Source: a bacterium (GTDB lineage Bacteria; Bacteroidota; Bacteroidia; B-17B0; Aurantibacillaceae). Taken from it: a DNA stretch of 39,329 bases. The translations under genes were made by a program, and so were the position numbers. The stretch lies in contig JAQSCW010000012.1 of the NCBI GenBank assembly GCA_029945625.1, forward strand, positions 1 through 39,329, in the 5' to 3' direction. This document shows, piece by piece, positions 1-9,651 of this stretch (position 1 is the first letter of the stretch; each line of letters opens with the position of its first letter). A model generated the notes under the pieces. The model saw only the letters and a list, made by a program, of their open reading frames with translations, had not been told where the DNA came from and made no database searches.

Positions 1-116
1 GGCGTGGCTGTGGGCTTTCCACTACAATCGCTCACGCAGCAAATTAGTTGTTTCCGTTTATAAAAAAAATCCAAGCAATAAATAATATGCAATTCCCCAA
101 CAATTCCGATTGATCC
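1..116 (-). repeat. Dispersed intergenic repeat, left copy (cut by window edge)
   Basis: The reverse complement of this stretch matches 39160-39275 over about 116 nt with roughly 11 mismatches counted by eye (about 90% identity). It includes an A8/T8 run and the core GATTGTAGTGGAAAGCCC. It begins 4 nt beyond the stop codon of the SBBP-repeat gene and reads in the same direction as that gene, just as the right copy follows rpe. The window starts inside it, at the point where the right copy forms a hairpin. It does not look coding. It resembles the intergenic repeats common in uncultured Bacteroidota, but I cannot name a family. Confidence 0.85.
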
Positions 117-119
117 TAA

Positions 120-2726
120 TTACTCTTTTATGAATTTCATGGAGGTAACCTCTCCATTTTCTTGGATCGACAGAATGTAAATGCCAGGGGTTAGTTCGTG
201 TAAATCCATAACGGTTAGATCCTTGCTGCATGGTGAAGTCAATACTGAGCAGCCCAAGGCGTTCCGTATTACAATATGAGCATCAGAATTCGCAAAACCA
301 TTCTTCAATTTTACACTAATTTGATCACCGGCAGGAGAAGGAAAGAGAAGCAGGGAATTTTCGTTTTTATTTTCATAAAGAGAAAGACAGGAAAGGATGG
401 TGATATGTGTGGTATCAGAAGTTCCCACACAATTTTGAGCGTCGGAAGTTGTCACATAAAAAGTATAATTACCCGGAGCTAAAAGATTAACTGAGACCGG
501 GTTGGTAGTGCTACTGTTGCTCCATGCGTAATTTGGATAACCGGCAGTGGCACTTAGCGTCATAATACCTTTACACAGAGTAACTGAACCTGAGGGAAAA
601 ACAGATGGCTGAAAAGGAATACAGAACTTTGCCAGAAACCCATCGGTACCTCCTGCCGCAGTGGCCATGTGTGCCCCGGTGGTAGAAATACCGAGCGTGC
701 TGGTAGTTTCACCAGTAAGATATAACTTGCCCAACTGATCGAGTGCAAGGCCGTGCGCGTTGTCATTTCCCTCTCCCCCAAAATAACTTGCCGACTTCTT
801 GAATCCTGCAGGAGAAAAAACCGCAAAATAGGCGTCGTAATTACCGTTGGTAGCGATACTCGGTTGATAAGCCCCCGCCGTTGAAATAGAAAAGGAACTC
901 ATGGTGGAGCCGCAAAAAAGAATATTTGATTTGGAATCAAGAACAAGATCATTGATGTAATCCACATCTTCTCCTCCAAAGTAAGTTGACCAATTTCTGG
1001 CACCCTGCGTAGTGAAGGAAGCCAGAAACGAATCGTCGGCACTTGAAATTGCCTGCTGGTAGGCACCCGCACTTGAAATAGAATTGGTGCTGGTGGTAGT
1101 GCCTGCCACAAAAATGGTGGAATTACGCACTTCAATAGCGGTGCCAAAATCGGTGCCTGAACCTCCAAAAAAAGTGGCCCAGGTTACCATGGTTCCCACA
1201 CTGTTAAAACAGGAAATGAAAGCGTCTTCTCCACCCCCCGAAAATACCTGATAGGCTCCTGAAGAACTGATGGAGGCGATGCTCGCTGTGCCTCCGGTAA
1301 TGTATATATTTCCTAAGGTGTCTGTGGCAATTCCATAAGTTTCATCCATGCCTGAATCACCATAATAAGAACCCCAAATACGCCCGCCACCCGGTGAAAA
1401 TTTCGCCACAAACACATCGTAATTAAAATTATAAAACGTAGAATATGCGCCCGGAGTTGCAATACCAAAGGGACTGGACGAATGGCCGCTGATTAGTACA
1501 TTCCCGCTTTTGTCAACCGTAATGGCTTGGGCAATGTCGTGATCGGCACCTCCATAGTAGGTTGACCAAAGTCGTTGGCCGGACGAATTGAATTTTGCCA
1601 GCAACACATCGTCGATGCCACCACCATAAAATGCCTGAAATGCACCAGGGCTTGAAATTCCGGCCTGACTGTAGGTGTCACCTGTGATATACACGTTGCC
1701 ATTAGGTTCCACATGCATGGCATAGGCCAAATCAAAACTGCTACCTCCAAAATAGCTTCCCCATAATTGCTGTCCGGCAGAATTAAATTTCGAGATGAAG
1801 GCGTCAAAGTTACCTGCCTGAGTGGTTTGATAGGCACCATTGGTAGCAATGTTGCCTATACTTAAGGCGTATCCACTCGTGTACACATTATTCTGATCAT
1901 CAACGCCGGTTCCTGTGCAAATGTCCATTGAATTTCCTCCAAAATAGGTTCCCCATTGCAAAGATGACACAGGGTCGATAATAAATTCTCTAGACGTGTC
2001 ATACTTGGAAACGAAAGAAAGTTCATTTCCCCTGACCGCATAGTTCACTATTTTATTCTCAGAAGGAGAATCCGCATAAAAACTAAAAGGAATGTTCTCA
2101 TAAATTTCGTGATCCTCAATTTTAAACGTGACGGATCCGAGAGTCGGATTCTGTAAAAGTTCTGCCCCCCCTACCAACATCTTAATGTCGCTGAGTTGCG
2201 CCCCGGGATGCAGAATTAAATTGTATTTAAACTCCGGCCTATCTTTCCCACCGATTAAAAATTCGATATCAATGTGTCGATACACATTCTTGTAGGTTAC
2301 TTTCTCCCAAGTACCAAGATTATTAAATTCCTTTCCATCTATAATGTAATTCTGATAAAAGCCACATTGACCCTCTTTCTCTACAAGTATATTTGGCTGC
2401 GCGTCTAAAAAATCAATATCCACACGAGTGCATGTAAGGATAAAGGGCGTAGGTGAAACACCATGACGATGAGACCTATCTTTGACATTTTTAAAACCCT
2501 CTGTATCAAAAAATTCATAGGAATAACCTGTCTTTCGCAGTTGAAGATGGAAACCGGGTGTATTGTATAAAAAAAGTACCTCCGTGTTTGGTAGATGATT
2601 TTGATTGACAACCTGTCCTTTATTCTCACTAAATCCTAGACCTTGTTTTAGCTCTGAATTCGCAAAATCGGAGCAGAGCAGAGAAAAAAGAAAAACAATA
2701 AATTTAAAATTCGGTACCCGCTTCAT
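120..2726 (-). CDS. SBBP-repeat beta-propeller surface protein with T9SS type A sorting domain
   Basis: Predicted secreted surface protein of 868 aa; its ligand is unknown. The N-terminus (MKRVPNFKFIVFLFSLLCSD) is a signal peptide. A beta-rich N-terminal domain containing SENKGQ (about residues 30-250) is typical of Bacteroidota SBBP proteins. Seven SBBP-type propeller repeats of about 57 residues follow, each opening with a W-x-[ST]-[YF]-[YF]-G-G-like motif (WGTYFGG, WGSYFGG, WSTYYGG and so on). The C-terminus (LLLFPSPAGDQISVKL ... LTPGIYILSI ... KFIKE) is a type A T9SS sorting domain, which family knowledge says directs export and cell-surface anchoring. The ATG at 2726 is preferred to a TTG at 2735 because it directly precedes the signal peptide. 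The gene is monocistronic and divergent from the next one. Confidence 0.88.
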   Translation of the reverse strand: MKRVPNFKFIVFLFSLLCSDFANSELKQGLGFSENKGQVVNQNHLPNTEVLFLYNTPGFHLQLRKTGYSYEFFDTEGFKNVKDRSHRHGVSPTPFILTCTRVDIDFLDAQPNILVEKEGQCGFYQNYIIDGKEFNNLGTWEKVTYKNVYRHIDIEFLIGGKDRPEFKYNLILHPGAQLSDIKMLVGGAELLQNPTLGSVTFKIEDHEIYENIPFSFYADSPSENKIVNYAVRGNELSFVSKYDTSREFIIDPVSSLQWGTYFGGNSMDICTGTGVDDQNNVYTSGYALSIGNIATNGAYQTTQAGNFDAFISKFNSAGQQLWGSYFGGSSFDLAYAMHVEPNGNVYITGDTYSQAGISSPGAFQAFYGGGIDDVLLAKFNSSGQRLWSTYYGGADHDIAQAITVDKSGNVLISGHSSSPFGIATPGAYSTFYNFNYDVFVAKFSPGGGRIWGSYYGDSGMDETYGIATDTLGNIYITGGTASIASISSSGAYQVFSGGGEDAFISCFNSVGTMVTWATFFGGSGTDFGTAIEVRNSTIFVAGTTTSTNSISSAGAYQQAISSADDSFLASFTTQGARNWSTYFGGEDVDYINDLVLDSKSNILFCGSTMSSFSISTAGAYQPSIATNGNYDAYFAVFSPAGFKKSASYFGGEGNDNAHGLALDQLGKLYLTGETTSTLGISTTGAHMATAAGGTDGFLAKFCIPFQPSVFPSGSVTLCKGIMTLSATAGYPNYAWSNSSTTNPVSVNLLAPGNYTFYVTTSDAQNCVGTSDTTHITILSCLSLYENKNENSLLLFPSPAGDQISVKLKNGFANSDAHIVIRNALGCSVLTSPCSKDLTVMDLHELTPGIYILSIQENGEVTSMKFIKE

Positions 2727-2746
2727 TTTTGGCAATTGGATGTGAT

Positions 2747-2754
2747 CAAATTTA
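2747..2754 (-). promoter_or_regulatory. Candidate -7 element for the SBBP-repeat gene
   Basis: The minus strand reads TAAATTTG, an exact match to the Bacteroidota -7 consensus TAnnTTTG, 20 nt before the ATG at 2726. No TTG lies at the expected 17-23 nt upstream, so this is only a half-match. The rest of the intergenic stretch 2727-2956 holds the promoter for the opposite gene and nothing else recognised. Confidence 0.35.
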
Positions 2755-2829
2755 GGGAAATTGATAACAAATCATCGATTTTGATACGTATTTAGAGGAA
2801 CAAGTACTAAAATTGGGTGGAATGAGTAG

Positions 2830-2860
2830 TTGGGTGAGTGAACAGGTGCATATAATTTTG
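2830..2860 (+). promoter_or_regulatory. Candidate sigma-ABfr promoter for the SprB-like adhesin
   Basis: TTG at 2830-2832, a 20-nt spacer, then TAATTTTG at 2853-2860 match the -33/-7 arrangement of the Bacteroidota primary sigma factor (TTTG, 19-21 nt, TAnnTTTG). Transcription would start near 2865, giving a leader of about 90 nt before the TTG start codon at 2957. Confidence 0.5.
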
Positions 2861-2956
2861 AAGATTACTAGCGGAAGTTTCTTAAATTGAGTATCTTGAT
2901 TAAAATTTATACTGTCTTTTTTAGATTTATTATTTCATATTATAGTTCAATCAATT

Positions 2957-5900
2957 TTGTTATTTTCTAAAAATAGACCCTCCCTTTTACTTTTTTTTAC
3001 CTTTTTAGTCGGGGCATTTCCTTTTCTATCAAAGGCCTGTTCTCCTTTAATGACGCCGGCTCTCACCACACAATCGCTAATTGGCACGAGTTTAGTCTTA
3101 AATATTGGAAATACAGGTACCTGGCTTAATTGCCAAAACGTTTTAAATATTGAAATTGCCTGCAATGGAAGTTCTTTCTCGGGTTTGGTGAGTGATACGT
3201 ATACTTCCCTTCCTCAGGCATTTACGTCTTCTCCATACTCTTACAATACACAAACCATTAACATCGCTAATTTTTGTCCGGGCACGGTGTATAAGTTCAG
3301 GATCAGGGAAGCTAATTGGCCAAGCGGATCTCAAAGTTCGTGGTCGTCCATTTATACCTTCACCACAGCAGGTGTGTACATCCCACCCACTCTAAGTTTG
3401 AGTGCATTTCCAAATTTGATTTGCCCCCCTGCTCCGGTGCAGTTGAGTGCCACCGTAAATAATAGTTGTGGTCAGTCCAATTATTCATATGCTTGGTTTC
3501 CTGCAACCGGATTAAATAATGCTTTTATCTCCAATCCCATTGCAACTGTAACTGCTCCAATCACCTATACCTGCATCGTATCGGGGGGAGCAACAGGTTG
3601 TTGGGCGTTAGTTGGGAGTATTTTTCTAAATGTGGGCACCGGACCTCCCGTGCCGGGAATTGTAAGTGCCAACCCAAACAGTTTGTGTGTGTATAACAGT
3701 GTTACACTTTCAACAACAACTTATACCGGTAATGTTCAGTGGCAATCCTCCGGAAGTGTCTCTGGGCCGTGGACCAATATACCCGGAGCCACGTTGCAAA
3801 GTTATGTCATTCCTTCACTTGCAAACACCACTTGTTTTCAAGCTCAGTTCACTTCTTGTTCCGGAGCCACGGGCACCTCTAACATTTCCTGTGCCATTAC
3901 GCATTCAGTACCTGTTTTAACACCCTCGGTGGGCTGCACGGGTTCCTTATCGCTCTTAAGTTTTTCGCATCTGGGATCCTCAGGTACACCCAGTAATGTA
4001 GTATGGGCTCCTGCTCCACTGTCATTGACCTCGGGCAGTACGGCAGCCAGTTATAGCACAGCCGGTACCGTTTATGCGTTGGCACAATTTACCGACGGAT
4101 GTATTTCTTCTACCAGTTTTGCGGTGGTTTCTCCTTCACTCAACGTCGTTGTATCGCCCGTAACCTGCAGTGCGGTTGCTTCAGCCACTGTGTTTCCAAG
4201 TAATATTACAGGTCCAATGACGTTTACCTGGCTACCTACGTCGCAAACCACCTCGGTGGCAACGGGTTTGTTTCCCGGCAACTTCTCAGTAACCGTTGGG
4301 TTTAATAATGGCAACTGTTCTGCTTCCACCACCACGTCACTGGTGTCTCTTTCTGTTGTTACAGGCACTGTTTTGCATACTGATACGATAAATTGTTATG
4401 GTATACCTACAGGAACTGCTTCCATGTTGCTTGCGGGGGGCTCGGGAAGTTCATCGTATGTATGGACCGACGGATTTAACAATCAAACCGGGGCCTTAGC
4501 CACAGGGTTATCGGCGGGTAATTACACGGTAACGGTTACCGACATGTTGACTTTTTGTGTGATGAGCCGAACATTTCAAGTCAACCAACCACCGGCCGCC
4601 ACACTCACTATAGTGCCGGCGTCGCCAACAGCCTGTGTTGGAGGAAATATTGGGCTTACCGGAATTAATTCGGGAGGAACGCCCGGCTATACCTATACAT
4701 GGACGGCCGGACCAATAGCAGTTACCCATACTGTATCGGAAACCACTTCCGGACTTCATTCCTATACGCTTAGCAGCAGAGATGCCCATCAGTGTTTGGC
4801 GGTAAAGACAATTACGCTCAATTTTATTACGAATCCAACGGTGAGTGCAAGCAATGTTACTATCTGTCCGGGATCAACGGGTACCTTAACAGCCTCCGGA
4901 GCCAGCTCTTATACATGGAATGGTGGGCCTGCCACAGGGAGCAGTTTTACGGCCAGCCCGGGAATCTCATCCTTCTATTCGGTGCTTGGGTCGGCCTTTG
5001 GTTGCACTGCCACCGCCAGTGTCTTTATGATTATGAATCCTGCACCTATTCCCGGATTCACGAGCAACAGTCCTATTTGCAATGGTCAAAACCTTTTGTT
5101 ATACGGTTCGGGAGGTGTTTCATATAGTTGGGCAGGGCCCTCTTCTTTTTTAGCCGGAGGTTCAACGGCATTTATAAGTTCGGCAAGTCCGGGTTATTCC
5201 GGAAACTACACATTAACTGTTACCTCCGCCATTGGTTGCACAGCCGGTATTTCGGCGTCTTTAACGGTGAATGCCACGCCACCACTTTCGGCAAGTGGCA
5301 GTACCGTGTGCAGTAATGGGACATTGTTATTAAATGCCAGTTCTTCACCCGGCATTGGCTTTGTATGGACCGGACCTTTGTCATTTACCTCCACACTGCA
5401 GAATCCTGCTATTACATCACCAAGTACTTCGCGTTCGGGTTTTTACACTGTTACGGCTACCAGTGCGCCGGGATGCACAAATACGACAACCGCACATGTA
5501 GCCGTAACACAATTGCCTTCTCCCCTGGCCGGATCTAACGGTCCCCAGTGTACCGGTGCAAGCATAAATTTTACGGCCAGTGGCGGCACCACGTATTGGT
5601 GGTCGGGGCCTAACGGATTTACCAGCTTTATTCAAAATCCTGTGCTCCCTTCCGCATCTATGGCTGCCAATGGCACCTATACGATAATGGCTACCACAGG
5701 TCCTTGCAATGCATGGGCTTATCACTACCTCACCATTCATCCGCTACCAACACCGGTTGCAACGAATAACAGTCCGGTGTGTGAAAGTAAGGCGTTAAGA
5801 TTATTTGCTGCTACAGGAAGCTCTGTGAGCACATATAATTGGTACGGCCCATCCTTTTATTCCGTCATTGCTAATCCTGTTCGTGATTCGAGTAAAGTGG

Positions 5901-7243
5901 CTTACACAGGAACCTATACATTAACGGTTACCGATTTCAAAGGCTGTCAATCAACTGCCACCACCGATGCTACCGTACTTCCAAAACCCAATCTATCGGT
6001 GAATGGTGCCACGGTTTGCCTTAATCAGCCTGCTATTCTCTTGGTAAACGGCGCCAACCTGTATCTATGGAAAGGTCCCAATAATTATCAAAGTAGTCAG
6101 GCTTCATCACTCATCAATAAGGTGAACAGCGCCAGTGTTGGTTTTTATACTGTTACAGGCACGGCCGTAAATAGCTGCAGCAGTTCGGCGGTGGCCCATG
6201 TGAGTACACTCAGCTTACCAAGTCCATCCGTGGTAGTTTTTCCTGCTACTAAAATATGTTTGAACGCAGCGGTGCGCATGGAAGGGTATGGCGGACTGAA
6301 CTACAAATGGTATGGGCCCGAAAATATTTATTATGAAGGTCAGGTATTTAATTTTTCGGCTACTAATCAGCATGCTTCCGGAACTTATACCCTTGTTGCT
6401 ATTGATGGAAAAAGCTGTGCCAATGCCACCACCACCACCCTAGAGATTTTTCCCCTTCCCGAAGGCACCTTATTGGGTGATAAAATGGAAGGGTGTGCTC
6501 CTTTGTGTTCTGATTACCGGTTTGCACCAATTACCACCTCCTCGGTCATTAGTGGTTCGTGGGTAATTAATAACAAGCACCTTCCTTCCTCTTTTTCGCA
6601 TTGTTTTTATGAGGTGGGTACCCATACGGTGGAGGGAACTTTTTACGACTCACTCACCGGGTGTAAGAATAGTGTAAATTTTCAGATCTCAGTGCATCCT
6701 GTGCCTATTGCCGATTTTAATTACTCACCCCTGAAACCTGTTGAAAACGTGGATGATGTCATCTTTACAAATTCTTCCTCAGGCGAAGACCTAAATGGCT
6801 TTAACTGGACTTTAACAAGCGACTCTCCGGGGGCACCTGCCAATTTATCTTCCAGCAAACATACCACATATCATTTTTCCGAATCGGGTTATTATCCTGT
6901 TGCTATGATTGTGAGCAATACCTGGGGATGTGCTGACACCTTAATGAAGACTGTTCATGTGGAGGAAGATTTTAACTTGTTTGTTCCAAATGCATTTACA
7001 CCCAATGAAGACAAACACAACGAATTATTTATTCCCGTAACCCGTGGCGTAAAACTTTATAAACTTATGATTTTTGATCGCTGGGGTGCAGTCGTATTCC
7101 ACACCGACAACTTAACAGAGGGTTGGGACGGAACCTACCAAGGCGAACCCTGCCAGAGTGGTGTCTTTACCTGGAGGATGAGTGCCACCAGCATTCATGG
7201 GGAAAACAAAGAATTATCGGGTCATGTGACCCTTTACAGGTAG
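2957..7243 (+). CDS. Giant Ig/SprB-repeat adhesin with type B (gliding motility-associated) sorting domain
   Basis: Predicted 1428-aa secreted adhesin. A hydrophobic signal peptide (LLLFFTFLVGAFPFLSKA) leads into an Fn3-like N-terminal domain. SprB-type repeats follow (for example ATGLSAGNYTVTVTD), then at least six tandem Ig-like repeats of 77-80 residues (about 690-1170), each with a Y-x-W-x-GP core and a G-x-Y-T-[LV]-x-[AV] strand. A PKD-like segment precedes the C-terminal type B domain (FVPNAFTPNEDKHNELF ... DRWGAVVFHT ... GWDGTYQGEPC ... HVTLYR; about 1338-1428). Type B domains are exported by T9SS, usually with a PorP/SprF partner, and none is adjacent here. The start is a TTG: the frame is open upstream to a stop at 2897 but has no ATG. 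Ligand unknown. Confidence 0.87.
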   Translation: MLFSKNRPSLLLFFTFLVGAFPFLSKACSPLMTPALTTQSLIGTSLVLNIGNTGTWLNCQNVLNIEIACNGSSFSGLVSDTYTSLPQAFTSSPYSYNTQTINIANFCPGTVYKFRIREANWPSGSQSSWSSIYTFTTAGVYIPPTLSLSAFPNLICPPAPVQLSATVNNSCGQSNYSYAWFPATGLNNAFISNPIATVTAPITYTCIVSGGATGCWALVGSIFLNVGTGPPVPGIVSANPNSLCVYNSVTLSTTTYTGNVQWQSSGSVSGPWTNIPGATLQSYVIPSLANTTCFQAQFTSCSGATGTSNISCAITHSVPVLTPSVGCTGSLSLLSFSHLGSSGTPSNVVWAPAPLSLTSGSTAASYSTAGTVYALAQFTDGCISSTSFAVVSPSLNVVVSPVTCSAVASATVFPSNITGPMTFTWLPTSQTTSVATGLFPGNFSVTVGFNNGNCSASTTTSLVSLSVVTGTVLHTDTINCYGIPTGTASMLLAGGSGSSSYVWTDGFNNQTGALATGLSAGNYTVTVTDMLTFCVMSRTFQVNQPPAATLTIVPASPTACVGGNIGLTGINSGGTPGYTYTWTAGPIAVTHTVSETTSGLHSYTLSSRDAHQCLAVKTITLNFITNPTVSASNVTICPGSTGTLTASGASSYTWNGGPATGSSFTASPGISSFYSVLGSAFGCTATASVFMIMNPAPIPGFTSNSPICNGQNLLLYGSGGVSYSWAGPSSFLAGGSTAFISSASPGYSGNYTLTVTSAIGCTAGISASLTVNATPPLSASGSTVCSNGTLLLNASSSPGIGFVWTGPLSFTSTLQNPAITSPSTSRSGFYTVTATSAPGCTNTTTAHVAVTQLPSPLAGSNGPQCTGASINFTASGGTTYWWSGPNGFTSFIQNPVLPSASMAANGTYTIMATTGPCNAWAYHYLTIHPLPTPVATNNSPVCESKALRLFAATGSSVSTYNWYGPSFYSVIANPVRDSSKVAYTGTYTLTVTDFKGCQSTATTDATVLPKPNLSVNGATVCLNQPAILLVNGANLYLWKGPNNYQSSQASSLINKVNSASVGFYTVTGTAVNSCSSSAVAHVSTLSLPSPSVVVFPATKICLNAAVRMEGYGGLNYKWYGPENIYYEGQVFNFSATNQHASGTYTLVAIDGKSCANATTTTLEIFPLPEGTLLGDKMEGCAPLCSDYRFAPITTSSVISGSWVINNKHLPSSFSHCFYEVGTHTVEGTFYDSLTGCKNSVNFQISVHPVPIADFNYSPLKPVENVDDVIFTNSSSGEDLNGFNWTLTSDSPGAPANLSSSKHTTYHFSESGYYPVAMIVSNTWGCADTLMKTVHVEEDFNLFVPNAFTPNEDKHNELFIPVTRGVKLYKLMIFDRWGAVVFHTDNLTEGWDGTYQGEPCQSGVFTWRMSATSIHGENKELSGHVTLYR

Positions 7244-7290
7244 TGATTTTTGAAAACGGTGAGTATCCGCAACCTATCGCTTACTCCAAT

Positions 7291-8505
7291 CTACTTTTCT
7301 TCTTTTTTATAATGAATGATCAATGTTTGACCTTTTACGGCATTATCACCGGGTGGCAGGTTATTCCATTTTCGAAGATCTGATTCTTTTACCTTGAAGA
7401 AATTTGCAAGATTCAACAGCGGTTCTTCCACTTTCACCACATGAATGATGGAGGTAGTAGAAAGAAGGTCAATGGAATCGGGGCTCATAGTTGCTACCCC
7501 CTGCGGATCTTTTGCAAATTGGATCAACGTTCCCCCTTCGGTCATAAGGTCACGCGCATAATCTGAATAATCGCCGGGTCCTTTTGGTATGCGTATTTCG
7601 TAGGTTTTTTTTGCGGGATTTCTTAGCGCATCTTTTAATAACCAGGGGTTATACAACTTTATTGTACCGGGGCTTGTGCCAATGTGTGCGGCAAATGCGG
7701 ATAAAGTTGTAATAGAAGAATCTATCTTAAACGTAGTATACTTTACTTTTGGAAAATAACTCCATTTCTTTTTTTTGATCCCAAAGTGGCCGGGGCTCGA
7801 AAATAGTGTTTTGTAAGCAAGGATCCGATATACAAAACTTCCGGTTTCACTGTTGAGCAGAAGATCGTAATAGTTCTCGGCTTTTTGTTGTTTCATAGCT
7901 TTGAGAATCCCTCCTATTCCCCTGTTATATGCAGCTGCCGTTAATGTCCAATTGTGAAATTCCTTGTAGGCCTGCTTGATTATGCCACACGCTGCGTAGG
8001 TTGATTTTTCTACGTCAAAACGTTCGTCCACTTCCCCATTCACTTCAAGGCCATGATATGCGGCCGTATTTGGCACCAGTTGCCAAAAACCTGCTGCCCC
8101 TGCGGGGGAACTCACGTTAGACAAGTGGCTTTCTATCACGGCCAAATATTTAAAGTCATCGGGAACACCTTCGGCTTTTAAAATAGGTTCAATGTATGGG
8201 AACCAGCGCCGGGCCTTGTTGAAGAGCTGAAGAGAATTATTTTTCCAATACGAATTATTAAAAAATTCCTTTTCCAAATCGCCTTTGATCTCAAAATCGT
8301 TAGCCGGAATTTTTTCACCGCAAAAATCGAGATTGGAAGGAATGTTGAGACCCAGTACTTCAAAATTAGTATTGTTGTAAGAAAGCGCATTTGGAGCGGG
8401 ACTCAGAACAAACACCTTGAGTAGAAAATAACCCACGATAATAAGAAACAGAACTCCGAGAATCTGCTTTATCTTGTCATCCGTAGGTAGTTGACTAAAC
8501 TTCAT
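7291..8505 (-). CDS. Membrane-anchored lytic transglycosylase, MltD-like, with C-terminal LysM
   Basis: Predicted periplasmic peptidoglycan lytic transglycosylase of 404 aa. One N-terminal membrane segment (about 14-34) is followed by an SLT domain. The catalytic Glu is E125 in AVIESHLS, followed by AAGFWQLVPNTA (137-148) and AAYNRG (191-196), all standard family 1 SLT motifs. The segment at about 255-310 looks like a degenerate LysM, and a clearer LysM lies at 354-398 (NFFKVKESDLRKWNNL). It is the last gene of the exopolysaccharide operon, 36 nt after the WecA-like gene, so it may open the wall locally for the export machine. It converges on the adhesin gene with 47 nt between them; I see no convincing terminator there. 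Confidence 0.88.
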   Translation of the reverse strand: MKFSQLPTDDKIKQILGVLFLIIVGYFLLKVFVLSPAPNALSYNNTNFEVLGLNIPSNLDFCGEKIPANDFEIKGDLEKEFFNNSYWKNNSLQLFNKARRWFPYIEPILKAEGVPDDFKYLAVIESHLSNVSSPAGAAGFWQLVPNTAAYHGLEVNGEVDERFDVEKSTYAACGIIKQAYKEFHNWTLTAAAYNRGIGGILKAMKQQKAENYYDLLLNSETGSFVYRILAYKTLFSSPGHFGIKKKKWSYFPKVKYTTFKIDSSITTLSAFAAHIGTSPGTIKLYNPWLLKDALRNPAKKTYEIRIPKGPGDYSDYARDLMTEGGTLIQFAKDPQGVATMSPDSIDLLSTTSIIHVVKVEEPLLNLANFFKVKESDLRKWNNLPPGDNAVKGQTLIIHYKKEEK

Positions 8506-8541
8506 TTTTTAAAAGAGTTTAAAGATCCACCGGCTTTGGTC

Positions 8542-9600
8542 TTATTGTTTTTTCTTGACCAATGTAACCGAAAAAAGTGTAGCTATTACCACCAAACCAA
8601 AGGCCAGGGCACTATAAAATAATTCGAATGAGAAATCGAGTACCAATTCGTATGCCAATACGCAGGCCGTACCTCCTATAAAAAAGAAAAGGATGGCAAT
8701 TCGTTTCTCGGTGATGCCTCTGAAAAAAAGATAATGTGTGGTGTGATCCTTTCCACCGATGAACGGCGATCGCCCATCTCTCATGCGATTGATAACGACG
8801 GTGACGGTATCGGTTATTGGTAATAAAAAGACTAGGAACACGATCAAAATATTAGCAATGGGAAATCCATTCACCAGTGGAGAAGTAGGATTATTCCAGC
8901 AATTATCGATCCCCATCACGGCCAGAAATAGCCCGAGAAACTGACTACCCGTGTCGCCCATAAACATTTTGGCAGGATGAAAATTATACACCAGGAAACC
9001 ACACAAAGCACCTAATACCCCAAGATTAAGTGTTGTAGCGTAACTGCTCGTATTAAACAGTGATACATTTACAGTTACCATAAAGAAACAAGCCAGCACC
9101 GAAACCACAGTAGCGATGCCATCCATGTTGTCGAGCATGTTGATCGAATTCATTAAACCCACTACCCAAAGGATGGTAACAAAATAATTGAGGAAGACGT
9201 TCTCAAAAATGGTGACGCTGTGACCGGAAAAGATAACAATAAGGGAACAAAATATCTGTGTCAGGAATTTTAACAGCGGCTGGGTATTGAAGGCATCGTC
9301 GGCCAGGCCCATTAAAAAAGCAAGGGTAGCCGCCATGAGGATGCCGATTACCTGAATATTAAAACCCGAAGTTTTATGGGGTAGAATGATTGTGAAAATA
9401 AAGGCGAAAAGAAAAACAACATAAAAAGAAATTCCACCAAGTGAAGGCCTGGAATCGGGGTTCCAGCGCACTTGTTGTTCATCGCGATTTCGCATGCCCA
9501 AAGTTTGAGCAAAGCGCAAGAGGATGTAATTGATCAGTAATGAGAAAACGAAACAAACCATAAAAATGGTTGTTAATATGAAATGAAAATCAAAATTCAT
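8542..9600 (-). CDS. WecA/MraY-family undecaprenyl-phosphate phosphosugar transferase
   Basis: Predicted polytopic inner-membrane enzyme of 352 aa that moves a sugar-1-phosphate from a UDP-sugar to undecaprenyl phosphate, the first step of a polysaccharide. Visible family motifs are the Asp pair in GLADDAF (about 102-103), NSINMLDNMDG (152-162), HPAKMFMGDTGS (209-220) and the cytoplasmic KDHTTH (285-290), with about ten membrane segments. The KDHTTH motif and operon context favour the WecA/TagO branch over MraY; the sugar is not deducible. The ATG at 9600 is chosen over a TTG one codon upstream. It lies 51 nt downstream of the epimerase gene. Confidence 0.88.
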   Translation of the reverse strand: MNFDFHFILTTIFMVCFVFSLLINYILLRFAQTLGMRNRDEQQVRWNPDSRPSLGGISFYVVFLFAFIFTIILPHKTSGFNIQVIGILMAATLAFLMGLADDAFNTQPLLKFLTQIFCSLIVIFSGHSVTIFENVFLNYFVTILWVVGLMNSINMLDNMDGIATVVSVLACFFMVTVNVSLFNTSSYATTLNLGVLGALCGFLVYNFHPAKMFMGDTGSQFLGLFLAVMGIDNCWNNPTSPLVNGFPIANILIVFLVFLLPITDTVTVVINRMRDGRSPFIGGKDHTTHYLFFRGITEKRIAILFFFIGGTACVLAYELVLDFSFELFYSALAFGLVVIATLFSVTLVKKKQ

Positions 9601-9651
9601 CAACAGGTCTCATTATAACTTGTGTTTACAGAACAGTAGAAGATTCTTTTT

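Noticed and set aside
4072-5740. Several open frames of 60-110 codons antisense or out of frame inside the Ig/SprB adhesin
   Set aside because: They lie wholly within a long gene with clear domains, have repetitive low-complexity translations and no family motif; they are shadows of a Thr/Ser/Gly-rich gene.
7244-7290. Possible bidirectional terminator between convergent genes
   Set aside because: Only a weak, interrupted GGTGAG/TTACTCC pairing and no T run; not good enough to call.
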